Positions 1-6,846 of a DNA stretch of 29,342 nucleotides are shown piece after piece. The notes beneath the pieces were generated by a model. It was not told the origin of the DNA and ran no database searches. It was given only the letters and a program-made list of their open reading frames with translations. The stretch comes from a virus. Position numbers and translations under genes: made by a program. Where the stretch lies: IMG/VR virus record IMGVR_UViG_3300027759_000313, positions 1 through 29,342 of that record. The stretch is one strand, 5' to 3'. Position 1 is the first letter of the stretch, and each line of letters starts with the position of its first letter.

Positions 1-147
1 AAGGATCCGTTTAGGGTATTTCATGTTGACGGAAATCTAGATAACTGTCGGCCTGCAAATTTAAAAACAGTCTGTGCTAATTGTGCTAGTGTATTAGCCA
101 AGGATGGTGTTAGCTGGCGTCAGGGAGATCTCGTTGCTGACTATTAA
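1..147 (+). CDS. HNH-like zinc-finger protein, C-terminal fragment
   Basis: The frame is open from the left edge to a TAA at 145-147, giving 48 residues. It contains FHVDGNLDNCRPANL followed by CANC. This resembles the H-x-D-G-N...N...NL...C-x2-C segment of HNH endonucleases and related phage zinc-finger proteins. The N-terminal half, including any first Cys pair, lies outside the window, so nuclease activity cannot be judged. The last 54 bases overlap the convergent dNMP kinase gene. The frame keeps a recognisable motif, so I treat it as a real truncated gene. It could be a free-standing HNH gene or a small structural zinc protein. Confidence 0.6.
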   Translation, partial: KDPFRVFHVDGNLDNCRPANLKTVCANCASVLAKDGVSWRQGDLVADY

Positions 148-747
148 TTTTGCCTGATTATACAAATCATCAATACTGCTGTTATTGTCTACGATAACAT
201 CAAAGTCTGTGCCAACCCAGGCTGTCTCACTGGCATGAATTTTACGCATCTTTAATTCTTGTACCGCATAATTGTGGCCCTGATTTGCGTTAACTGCAAT
301 ATCATACCAGTCAGGTAAGGCACCTCTCTGTACCCAAATAATTTTGCCGCCTGCATCACGGATACTTTGTATTTCGTTAGGAAAACGGCAGTCACTAATT
401 ACCACATTGTCCTTGCTGTTGCGGATTTTATTTTCTAAGCTGGCAATCCAGATGTCATCATGAAAGCCTTTGCGGCAAACTTCTGTGCCCCAATACTGTA
501 GTACCCAACGAGGTGTTAGTGTGGGCATTGCTAAACGTTCTGCCCACCAAGGATCTATTTGTTCTCGCCACTCACGTGCTTCTTTAGTGCGGCCTTCAAG
601 CATAACTCTATCCCAACCAAAGACTGCGGCCACGGCATCTTTTAATGTGTTGGCAAAACTTTCTCTACGAAACTCGTGAAAGTTAACTAGGTAGTCAGCA
701 ACTGTGTCCTTGCCGCTGCCAATGAATCCGCAAATTCCAATAATCAT
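94..747 (-). CDS. 1: Deoxynucleoside monophosphate kinase (T4 gp1-like)
   Basis: The predicted enzyme phosphorylates dNMPs to dNDPs in the cytoplasm, feeding phage DNA synthesis. A P-loop GFIGSGKDT lies at residues 7-15. Further features typical of phage dNMP kinases follow: a charged segment EGRTKEAREWRE, then QYWGTEVCRKGFHDDIW, and the strand VVISDCRFPNE. Length is 217 aa, slightly shorter than T4 gp1 (about 240). The ATG at 745-747 is preceded by AGAGGA, a good ribosome-binding site. The stop of the small upstream Cys-rich gene lies 1 base away, so the two are translationally coupled. It is the last gene of a leftward operon headed by neck gene 13, which would give it late expression unless an internal promoter exists. 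Its 3' end overlaps the convergent HNH-like gene. Confidence 0.9.
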   Translation of the reverse strand: MIIGICGFIGSGKDTVADYLVNFHEFRRESFANTLKDAVAAVFGWDRVMLEGRTKEAREWREQIDPWWAERLAMPTLTPRWVLQYWGTEVCRKGFHDDIWIASLENKIRNSKDNVVISDCRFPNEIQSIRDAGGKIIWVQRGALPDWYDIAVNANQGHNYAVQELKMRKIHASETAWVGTDFDVIVDNNSSIDDLYNQAKLIVSNEISLTPANTILG

Positions 748-748
748 A

Positions 749-955
749 TTAATCCTCTATTTGATAAAATTCTTTTATAGTAGGATCTTTAGGCGCCTGC
801 GGCCATTTGCCTTTAGGACATTCGGAAATATTCCAAACTACTTTTGCTGGCATGAAGCAAAGACATTGGTCACAGAACTTGGTCACAGAACTAAAATGTT
901 CGCAGGTTTTACAAGTAGTGTATCTTTGTTTTGCAGTTTCTTTATTGATTAACAC
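749..955 (-). CDS. Small Cys-rich (putative zinc-ribbon) phage protein
   Basis: This is a 68-aa protein with two Cys pairs (TCKTCEHF and FCDQCLCF) and a later Cys in SECPKGKW. The pattern suits a single zinc ribbon. Small proteins of this pattern (C-x2-C-E-H-F ... C-x2-C-x-C-F-M ... ECPxGKW) recur in T4-like marine phages, with unknown function. I place the start at the GTG at 953-955 because GGAG lies 7 bases upstream and the protein then begins (M)LINKETAKQRY, as I recall for this family. A longer reading from a TTG at 985 has no Shine-Dalgarno. It sits between gp13 and dNMP kinase, one base from the latter. Confidence 0.65.
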   Translation of the reverse strand: MLINKETAKQRYTTCKTCEHFSSVTKFCDQCLCFMPAKVVWNISECPKGKWPQAPKDPTIKEFYQIED

Positions 956-1008
956 CTTAGATCTCCAAGTACAGTATGTACTCAACGGATCATAATGTCA
1001 ACAGTAGA

Positions 1009-1767
1009 TTAACCAATAATGAATGAGTAGCCCTGACCGCCAGGTACTAATTTCATTAGGTCGTCAGTGAGTTTTTCAATTTCTGCTTGGGCTTCAGATT
1101 TCATTGCAGCACCATTTAATGCACTACCGCCTTGTGGCCCGGCAATTTGAGCAAACTTTTCACGTGCTTGCCCTAGCATCATTTTACAATTAGCTAGGCT
1201 AAAATCCTTAACCCATTGGCCCGCATAGACATCACTGATGATTGCAAAATCAGGTTTGGTATTGTAGACCCAAAGCATGACTTCTTCTTCGCCGCGAGGG
1301 CGTTGCATGATAGTTAGTTTATGACTCTGAGGATTCCAATTATAGTTGATAAATGATCCAAACATCTTACCAACTAACTCTTGATACTGGGCAAACAATT
1401 CGTAAGTTAGCAGGCCGCCCATGTTAGTGGAACTTAACAAATAGGTATTTGTATAGGCCAAGTTGAACGGTTCAAACACTGTTCCGCCAGTACCGTTACC
1501 AGTACGTGATCCAACGCTTCTACGGAATATTTGCCTAACCTGCTGAATTTCTTTAGGCAAAATATATTCATTTTGATCTTGTATTAAGGTTAAAAATGCA
1601 TAACTTTCTTCTACAGAATTATCACTGCGTTGTCGGAAAACTGCCAAACTTCTATTTAGTGCAGTCTCGTAGTGAATAGGGTCTAGCTCAATGTCAATCA
1701 TGCCCTCACCCAGCATGGCTTTGCAGTAGTCGTAGACTTCTTTTTTAGCTTGATCTATTTGGTTCAT
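1009..1767 (-). CDS. 13: Neck protein (T4 gp13-like)
   Basis: This 252-aa protein is predicted to be one of the two neck (head-completion) proteins that close the portal and accept the tail. Recognition rests on the overall pattern of marine T4-like gp13 homologues: an N-terminal helix ending IDIELDPIHYETALNR, the segment LPKEIQQVRQIFRR, then LTYELFAQYQELVGKMFG, and a C-terminal GPQGGSALNG followed by a charged helix. T4 gp13 is longer (about 309 aa). The ATG at 1765-1767 has no Shine-Dalgarno. A late promoter box GATAAATA ends only 5 bases upstream, so the mRNA may be leaderless. The gene is divergent from gp14, as expected for a neck-gene neighbourhood although T4 itself has 13 and 14 on the same strand. 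The gp13 name is from memory of family sequences, not a search. Confidence 0.75.
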   Translation of the reverse strand: MNQIDQAKKEVYDYCKAMLGEGMIDIELDPIHYETALNRSLAVFRQRSDNSVEESYAFLTLIQDQNEYILPKEIQQVRQIFRRSVGSRTGNGTGGTVFEPFNLAYTNTYLLSSTNMGGLLTYELFAQYQELVGKMFGSFINYNWNPQSHKLTIMQRPRGEEEVMLWVYNTKPDFAIISDVYAGQWVKDFSLANCKMMLGQAREKFAQIAGPQGGSALNGAAMKSEAQAEIEKLTDDLMKLVPGGQGYSFIIG

Positions 1768-1772
1768 ACAAG

Positions 1773-1780
1773 TATTTATC
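1773..1780 (-). promoter_or_regulatory. T4-type late promoter box for gp13 operon
   Basis: The minus strand reads GATAAATA, 7 of 8 bases of the T4 late consensus TATAAATA. It ends 5 bases before the ATG of the gp13-like gene. The same octamer lies upstream of two other leftward genes here (14854-14861 and 28152-28159), and I found no other exact copy in the window. Transcription would begin on or next to the start codon. Confidence 0.65.
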
Positions 1781-1785
1781 GTAGC

Positions 1786-1793
1786 GGTAAATA
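1786..1793 (+). promoter_or_regulatory. Probable late promoter box for gp14 operon
   Basis: The plus strand reads GGTAAATA, 6 of 8 bases of TATAAATA, and is followed by TATAACT and then the ATG at 1801. It lies back-to-back with the gp13 box, 5 bases from it, in the 33-base divergent gap. It would drive the long rightward operon starting with gp14. The match is weaker than on the other strand. Confidence 0.45.
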
Positions 1794-1800
1794 TATAACT

Positions 1801-3093
1801 ATGCCGCGACTAAGCCTTTACCGCCCCGAAAAGGGCAATGATTATAAATTTATAGACCGAAGTATTTGGGAAATGTTCCAGATTGGCGGCACAGATGTGC
1901 TTGTCCACAAATATCTAGGACCCGGAACATCCGTGCAAGGAAACACCCCTAGCACTCCTACCTACGATACAACAAATCCCACACAAATACAGGATCTATT
2001 GTTTTTAGAAAACCGTGATCGAAAGTACGATCCCGATGTTTATGTAATGCGTGGTGTATACAATATGCAGGATATTGACTTTAATCTAAGTCAATTTGGA
2101 TTATTTTTACAGAATGATACGCTGTTTATGACCTTCCACATTAACGATACTGTGGAAAAACTAGGTCGTAAAATCATGGCAGGCGATGTTTTAGAGTTGC
2201 CGCATCTAAAAGACGAATATGCTCTTAATGATTTAAACTTTGCTCTTAAACGTTTTTATGTTATTGAAGAAGTTAGTCGTGCAGCAGAAGGTTTTTCAGT
2301 AACTTGGTATCCTCATTTATATCGTGCAAAATGTAAACCTCTAGTTGACAGCCAAGAATTTAAACAGATACTCGATGCTGTACAAACTGATGCAGAGGGC
2401 AATGAGACAAATACAAGCCTACGTGACATTATGTCCACGTATGAAAAAGAAATGCAGATCACTGCTGGAGTACTTGATCAAGCAGAAGCTGATGCACCCA
2501 AGAGCGGTTATGATACAACCAAGTTTTATCATCTGCAGAAAGGTCCAGACGGTCAGGCTCAACTATTATCTGCTGAATTAGAAAATATTCACATCACTGA
2601 TGACCAACCTCAGGCTACAGATGAAAACGGTGCTCCATTATTTGACACCGAAGGTAATCCTGTATATGCAGGAGTCACTGCTGATCAAACTTATCGTTCA
2701 ATTGAACGTCAAGGCTATGGCACACTAAATGGCGGCACCGACAGTTGGTTAGACGATGCGTTACCAGCCAATGGTGCAAAGTTTACTTCAGGTATTGCAT
2801 TTCCTCCTAACCCACAAGAAGGACAATTTGCTCTGCGTACAGATTATCTACCAACAAGATTGTTTAGATACAGCGGCACAAGATGGATTAAGATCGAGGA
2901 TAATGTACGTATGACTATGAATAATTTGGGTGAGAGTGATGTTGGCTCAGGTGATAGATTTGCAGGTAAAGATGTTAGACTAACACAAAAAGCCGACTTT
3001 ATTAACAATACCAAGACAGCAACTATTCAAGGTAAGGTTGTTAAGGAGCGCCAGAGCTTGAGTAAAGCCCTTAGACCAGAGGCGGACGAATAA
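1801..3093 (+). CDS. 14: Neck protein (T4 gp14-like), extended
   Basis: This 430-aa protein is predicted to be the second neck protein, binding gp13 at the head-tail junction. The N-terminal about 190 residues carry the family-like run: MPRLSLYRPEKG, FQIGGTDVLVHKYLGP, then RGVYNMQDIDFNLSQFGLF and the strand-rich GRKIMAGDVLELPHL. T4 gp14 is about 256 aa. The C-terminal about 200 residues are extra and include a W-x-G-type fibre-like segment (LFRYSGTRWIKIED). The ATG at 1801 is chosen over an in-frame ATG at 1750 because 1750 would overlap the divergent gp13 start and because the protein then begins MPRLSLYRPEKG. No Shine-Dalgarno is visible; a late promoter-like box lies 7 bases upstream. The stop TAA overlaps the gp15 start (TAATG). 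Confidence 0.7.
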   Translation: MPRLSLYRPEKGNDYKFIDRSIWEMFQIGGTDVLVHKYLGPGTSVQGNTPSTPTYDTTNPTQIQDLLFLENRDRKYDPDVYVMRGVYNMQDIDFNLSQFGLFLQNDTLFMTFHINDTVEKLGRKIMAGDVLELPHLKDEYALNDLNFALKRFYVIEEVSRAAEGFSVTWYPHLYRAKCKPLVDSQEFKQILDAVQTDAEGNETNTSLRDIMSTYEKEMQITAGVLDQAEADAPKSGYDTTKFYHLQKGPDGQAQLLSAELENIHITDDQPQATDENGAPLFDTEGNPVYAGVTADQTYRSIERQGYGTLNGGTDSWLDDALPANGAKFTSGIAFPPNPQEGQFALRTDYLPTRLFRYSGTRWIKIEDNVRMTMNNLGESDVGSGDRFAGKDVRLTQKADFINNTKTATIQGKVVKERQSLSKALRPEADE

Positions 3094-4973
3094 TGGATTT
3101 CTTTTATGATGGGCAGATACGCCGATATGTCACACAATTTATGCGGGTGTTTATTGGATTCAAATACCAAGCAGGCGATGGCGAGGAAAGACTGGTTCCT
3201 GTTATGTACGGAGACCTTAGCAAACAGGTAGCCGGCATTATCAAAGACAACAGTGAAAACAAAATGCCCACTGTGCCTAGAATTGCTTGTTATATTACTG
3301 GTTTAGAATTAGATACCAGTAGGCTAGCAGACTCAACATTTGTCAGTAAGATGCAGGTAAGAGAGCGTACCTACGAAGATGTTAACGGTCAACGAGTCTA
3401 TGGTAACGAACAAGGTGCAGGTTATACTGTTGAACGATTGATGCCTACACCTTTTAAGTTAAAAGTTAAAGCAGATATCTGGACCAGTAACACTGATCAA
3501 AAGCTACAATTGTTAGAACAAATATTAATTTTGTTTAATCCAAGTCTAGAAGTTCAGACCACAGACAACTATATTGATTGGACCAGTCTCAGTGTGATCT
3601 ATCTCAGCAGTACTAGTTTTAGTTCTAGAACTATACCTCAAGGTGCCGCTGAAGATATTGACATTGCCAGCTTGGAATTTGAAATGCCAATCTACATTAC
3701 ACCGCCTGCCAAGGTCAAGAAACTAGGAGTTGTTCGTGCGGTGGTGCAGAATATGTTTAACAATACAGGCGATGCTGTTAATATCAATAACTTAATTTAC
3801 AACGACGGAGATATTCAAAATACCGTTGAATATAAACGCTATGGTATTGTCATGCTTAAAGGTGATAATGGAGTAGCAGGCGATTATTATATCACTATTG
3901 TTGATGTTGGACAGGCAGTTATCGATGCAGGATTAGATCTACCTCCAGAAAAAATTGGCAAAAAGTTAGACTGGCAATTGGTATTAGATCAGTATGGCGG
4001 CTATAAAGCTGGTGTTAGCCGTATTACTTTTAAAACCGCAACTGGCGGTAGTATAGTTGGTACTATAACCGTAAATCCTATAGACCCAACTATATTAGTG
4101 GCCAGCTTAGACATGGATACTGTTCCAGGAAATACAGAATTAATCACAGGAATATATCCAGATGGCTCGGTTTATAGCAGTGTTAGATCTGCTAGCAAAG
4201 GTACTATAGATGCAATTATTAATCCTTTTAATTTCAATCCTTTAACAGCCTACGGAACAAAAACAAATTATCCTGTAGGTCTAAGATACTTAATGTTAGA
4301 TGATTTAAATTTATTCTTGGCTCCTAAATTGGCTCCAAGTATTGCTACAAATATCATAGACACTGACATAGACTTCTATAGAATAACTAGACCCAATCAA
4401 AGAGAAAAGGCCAGTGTTACTAATCTTCCTAGAAGTTATGCCAATGTTTTTGAAACCAAAGTATTTGTTAATGGAGTTTCTGTGGCATTTACTGAAGTTG
4501 AAGATGGCGGCAAGTTTCAAACATTCAACAGCCAAAGCTATAGAACAGAGTCTGGAAAATACAAAATACGCTTAAATGAATTTCCTCCGTTGCAGGATGA
4601 AGACGGAAATGCCAGTGTTGTTAAGTATGTTATAGAACGTTACACCTACCCAGACTGGTACACCGAAGGTGATGATCCAGATACTATAACTGTTGAAACT
4701 GATGTTTACCTACCAGGCAAGCCTGAGCGTAGCAGTGGTCCAGAAGCATGGAAAAATCTAGATGGATCGGACACCTTTATCAAAGCCAACAGCATTATAG
4801 AATGGAATGGTAGTCAATGGGTTCGAGTATTTGACCCTGATGAGATTACTACAAATATATTCATTACTAATTTGCGAACTGGTATACAATATAAATGGGA
4901 CGGAGCACAATGGTTAAAATCTTTTGAGGGTGAGTATTTGCCAGGTTCTTGGAAATTGACCTTGAATCCCTGA
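3093..4973 (+). CDS. 15: Tail sheath stabiliser/completion protein (T4 gp15-like), enlarged
   Basis: The predicted role is the terminator ring at the top of the tail tube and sheath that docks to the neck. The N-terminus FFYDGQIRRYVTQFMRVF parallels T4 gp15 (FYNSSFRRYATLMGDLF). Later segments also match in order: MPTPFKLKVKADIWT, LLEQILILFNPSLEVQTT, then FEMPIYITPPAKV, as in T4 gp15 (NPSPIKMIYEL..., VEQILPYFQPHF..., FEVNGWMYPPV). The gp15 core therefore ends near residue 215. The remaining about 410 residues have no T4 counterpart (T4 gp15 is 272 aa). They end in two short Trp/Gly motifs, EWNGSQWVRVFDP and KWDGAQWLKSFEG, like those in phage fibre proteins. The start overlaps the gp14 stop. 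Confidence 0.82.
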   Translation: MDFFYDGQIRRYVTQFMRVFIGFKYQAGDGEERLVPVMYGDLSKQVAGIIKDNSENKMPTVPRIACYITGLELDTSRLADSTFVSKMQVRERTYEDVNGQRVYGNEQGAGYTVERLMPTPFKLKVKADIWTSNTDQKLQLLEQILILFNPSLEVQTTDNYIDWTSLSVIYLSSTSFSSRTIPQGAAEDIDIASLEFEMPIYITPPAKVKKLGVVRAVVQNMFNNTGDAVNINNLIYNDGDIQNTVEYKRYGIVMLKGDNGVAGDYYITIVDVGQAVIDAGLDLPPEKIGKKLDWQLVLDQYGGYKAGVSRITFKTATGGSIVGTITVNPIDPTILVASLDMDTVPGNTELITGIYPDGSVYSSVRSASKGTIDAIINPFNFNPLTAYGTKTNYPVGLRYLMLDDLNLFLAPKLAPSIATNIIDTDIDFYRITRPNQREKASVTNLPRSYANVFETKVFVNGVSVAFTEVEDGGKFQTFNSQSYRTESGKYKIRLNEFPPLQDEDGNASVVKYVIERYTYPDWYTEGDDPDTITVETDVYLPGKPERSSGPEAWKNLDGSDTFIKANSIIEWNGSQWVRVFDPDEITTNIFITNLRTGIQYKWDGAQWLKSFEGEYLPGSWKLTLNP

Positions 4974-4983
4974 TAAGTACTGG

Positions 4984-5373
4984 ATGCAACAGCGTGCCGG
5001 TCTTCTATTCCTTTGTAAAAAGACAAAGAGAGTCTTGCTTATTCTGCAAGACTCTAAATGGACTGTGCCTACATTTCCAAGAAAAAGCACTCTGTTAGAC
5101 GATGCACAAAGCCTTTTAACAGATTATTCAAAAGGTAAAATTGTTCCCATTGAACTATATCTCAGCGAAGATCGTGGATTTGAGTACGGAACCTATGTCT
5201 GTGTAGTTGATGATGAATTTTTAACTACCGCATCCCCAACAATATGTTGGGCAGAATTAGATTATTTGCCCAAACAATTACACTCGGGGTTAAAGGCTAC
5301 GTTAAATAATCAAATCATAAGAACCAAAATAGAAACAATTATGGAGTTAGAAAACGATGATTCAAAACACTGA
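4984..5373 (+). CDS. Nudix-fold-like protein without a Nudix box
   Basis: This is a 129-aa protein. The N-terminal strand AGLLFLCKKTKRVLLIL, the W26-x2-P29 motif and the C-terminal ICWAELDYLPKQLHSGLKATL resemble the layout of MutT/Nudix hydrolases (first strands, W-x-L-P, then the ...W..LDELP..LHPG... tail). The catalytic Nudix box GX5EX7REUXEEXGU, expected after residue 29, is missing: residues 30-48 have no RE or EE pair and no Gly-rich lead. It is therefore probably a catalytically dead Nudix fold or a binding domain. There is no good Shine-Dalgarno; it starts 10 bases after gp15 and overlaps the next gene by 17 bases. A perfect hairpin lies inside it at 5029-5055. Confidence 0.55.
   Translation: MQQRAGLLFLCKKTKRVLLILQDSKWTVPTFPRKSTLLDDAQSLLTDYSKGKIVPIELYLSEDRGFEYGTYVCVVDDEFLTTASPTICWAELDYLPKQLHSGLKATLNNQIIRTKIETIMELENDDSKH
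5029..5055 (+). repeat. Perfect 10-bp inverted repeat inside the Nudix-like gene
   Basis: The left arm is AGAGTCTTGC at 5029-5038, the loop is TTATTCT, and the right arm is GCAAGACTCT at 5046-5055. It lies 56 bases after the gp15 stop. No T-run follows (AAATGG), so it is not a standard intrinsic terminator, but it could be an RNA stability or processing structure. Confidence 0.6.
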
Positions 5374-5608
5374 AAGATTCAAAGCTGATGTTAAGCGTTA
5401 TACAGAAGCCATTGAAAAAATTCCCGAAGGTCAGTCAAAAACAGAAGCCAGAAGTCTTCTTAACAATCTCATTAATGAAGTAAAAAACATGGACAATATG
5501 TACATGGACATGGTCTATTCTAAACAGTTAACATCGTTAGGCGGAGAGATTCGAGATAAAATTACTTCCCTAAGAAAACAATTAGATAGTAGACTTAACT
5601 TCGTATGA
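5357..5608 (+). CDS. Small helical/coiled-coil protein of unknown function
   Basis: This 83-aa protein is rich in Lys, Glu, Asp and Leu with few turns. It has two stretches suited to amphipathic helices (about residues 5-47, and 58-79 ending ITSLRKQLDSRL). No motif for an enzyme or for metal binding is visible. It overlaps the Nudix-like gene by 17 bases and the first oxygenase gene by 4 bases (ATGA), so it is translated within the same operon. Small proteins of this kind near gp15 occur in T4-like marine phages; I do not know a function. Confidence 0.6.
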   Translation: MIQNTERFKADVKRYTEAIEKIPEGQSKTEARSLLNNLINEVKNMDNMYMDMVYSKQLTSLGGEIRDKITSLRKQLDSRLNFV

Positions 5609-6195
5609 ATTACAATATAGAAAACTTTGTAGGTGTATTTGAAAATGCAGTTTCGCCAGAGTACTGCAAAGAAACCATTGATTATTTTGAATCAATGCGC
5701 AGTCTCGATCTAGTAATAGACTCAAATCGATACTCTACAAAGGCCACTAACCTACGAAAAGACGAAACCGTATTTGCATTTCAACCCGAAGTGTTAGCAT
5801 TATATCCTACTCATTGGGCACTAAGAGGATTTACAGATGCATTTTGGCCTTGCTATCAAGAATATACCAAAGAATACAGTGCATTGTATAATGCTGCTAA
5901 ACACGGCATCATAGGCCTTAGAGTTCAACGTACTCCTGTAGGCGGTGGCTATCACGAATGGCATTTTGAAAATGGACATTTTGAAAATTCATCTAGAATA
6001 ATCACTATGATGCTGTACCTCAACGATGTCGACGAAGGTGGTGAAACTGAATTCTTATATCAGCACAGACGAGTCTCTCCAAAAGCAGGTACAATAGTGA
6101 TTTGGCCCACCGGATTTACTCACACACATCGAGGTAACCCTCCACTATCTAATACCAAGTATATAGTAACTGGTTGGTTAAACTTATTGGAGTAA
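5605..6195 (+). CDS. 2OG-Fe(II) oxygenase (PKHD/prolyl-hydroxylase-like) A
   Basis: This 196-aa protein has a double-stranded beta-helix (cupin-like) oxygenase fold. The predicted enzyme uses Fe(II), O2 and 2-oxoglutarate to hydroxylate a protein or small molecule. The core motif is GGYHEWHFE at 114-122, with His120 and Glu122 as likely metal ligands. YLNDVDEGGETEF at 138-150 and PKAGTIVIWP at 159-168 follow. The distal His is in FTHTHRG (173 or 175), with Lys185 in NTKYIVTGW as candidate 2OG anchor. HFEN is repeated at once (HFENGHFEN) from a 12-bp tandem DNA repeat at 5962-5988. It overlaps the upstream small gene by 4 bases and is the first member of the oxygenase island. The substrate is unknown. 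Confidence 0.85.
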   Translation: MNYNIENFVGVFENAVSPEYCKETIDYFESMRSLDLVIDSNRYSTKATNLRKDETVFAFQPEVLALYPTHWALRGFTDAFWPCYQEYTKEYSALYNAAKHGIIGLRVQRTPVGGGYHEWHFENGHFENSSRIITMMLYLNDVDEGGETEFLYQHRRVSPKAGTIVIWPTGFTHTHRGNPPLSNTKYIVTGWLNLLE

Positions 6196-6197
6196 GC

Positions 6198-6791
6198 ATG
6201 GGAACTGAGGCTATTTTTCCAACCCCAATATATTGGGCAACAGTAGATGATCCCCAAGTCCAGCAAAGATTCGAAGAAGTTTATACAAACTTAATCTCGA
6301 ACAACAAACTCCGTTATAAACCAAATTGGGCCAATACACATAAAATTAGTTCTATAGATTTTTCAGATAACCTAATAGAAGAGTCTGATCTTTTTGAATT
6401 TAAAAATGAACTAATGAATCATCTTTCAAAATACCTTGAAGATATAGGAAGAACTTCTGGTGTTGAACAGGTTAAAATAACAGCATCGTGGATGTCCGAG
6501 TTTTCTCAAGGAGATTATGCCCATCAACACTGCCACGGTGCCGCTGATATATCCGGAGTATATTATGTTAAGGCTGTTCCAGGTGATGCAAAATTTTATT
6601 TTAGGTCATCGAATAAAGGAATGAGCAGTTCTTACGCATTTAATCAGATACTTGATAAGAAAACAATTGAGCCAACAGCCGGGATGCTTATATTATTTCC
6701 AGGGTGGCTAGAACATGGGGTAGAAACACAATTGTCAGACCACAAACGTGTGAGTGTGTCATTTAATTTGGCTTTTATTCGCCAACTTTAA
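6198..6791 (+). CDS. 2OG-Fe(II) oxygenase, HxH type (TIGR02466/2OG-FeII_Oxy_5-like) B
   Basis: This is a 197-aa protein. The signature HQHCHGAADISGVYYV (residues 109-124) and the distal ILFPGWLEHGVETQ (165-178) followed by RVSVSFN (184-190) fit the small 2OG oxygenase family built on H-x-H...SGVYYV...FP..L.H.V....R.S.SFN. Candidate ligands are His111/His113 and His173, with Arg184 as 2OG anchor. The N-terminus IFPTPIYWATV is also typical. I start at ATG 6198 because GGAG lies 5 bases upstream and it follows the previous stop by 2 bases. An in-frame ATG at 6174 would overlap that gene. The family's substrates are largely unknown. Confidence 0.85.
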   Translation: MGTEAIFPTPIYWATVDDPQVQQRFEEVYTNLISNNKLRYKPNWANTHKISSIDFSDNLIEESDLFEFKNELMNHLSKYLEDIGRTSGVEQVKITASWMSEFSQGDYAHQHCHGAADISGVYYVKAVPGDAKFYFRSSNKGMSSSYAFNQILDKKTIEPTAGMLILFPGWLEHGVETQLSDHKRVSVSFNLAFIRQL

Positions 6792-6811
6792 TTTCAGAAG
6801 ACCCATGTTAA

Positions 6812-6819
6812 ACTAAATA
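6812..6819 (+). promoter_or_regulatory. Possible late promoter box before the 114-aa gene
   Basis: The sequence ACTAAATA matches 6 of 8 bases of TATAAATA. It lies in the largest gap of the rightward operon (6792-6846, 55 bases), upstream of a strong ribosome-binding site AAGGAG at 6835-6840. It could give the halogenase section its own transcript. The match is weak and AT-rich sequence makes chance matches common. Confidence 0.3.
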
Positions 6820-6846
6820 TCAAAAGTTATTTAAAAGGAGCATATT

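Noticed and set aside
749-985. TTG start at 985 for the small Cys-rich protein
   Set aside because: There is no Shine-Dalgarno before it, and the extra 10 residues do not fit the family start, whereas the GTG at 955 has GGAG at 7 bases.
1750-1800. ATG at 1750 as start of the gp14-like gene
   Set aside because: It would read through the divergent promoter gap and overlap the gp13 start; the N-terminal residues do not fit the family, while those from 1801 do.
1843-1852. TATAAATT in the gp14 gene resembling a late promoter
   Set aside because: It is internal to the coding sequence with no gene start downstream; similar near-matches occur by chance elsewhere (for example GATAAATT near 8071 and 10346).
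3620-3633. 14-bp perfect palindrome TAGTTCTAGAACTA in the gp15 gene
   Set aside because: It has no loop, lies mid-gene with no promoter or operator context, and is not improbable in this AT-rich sequence.
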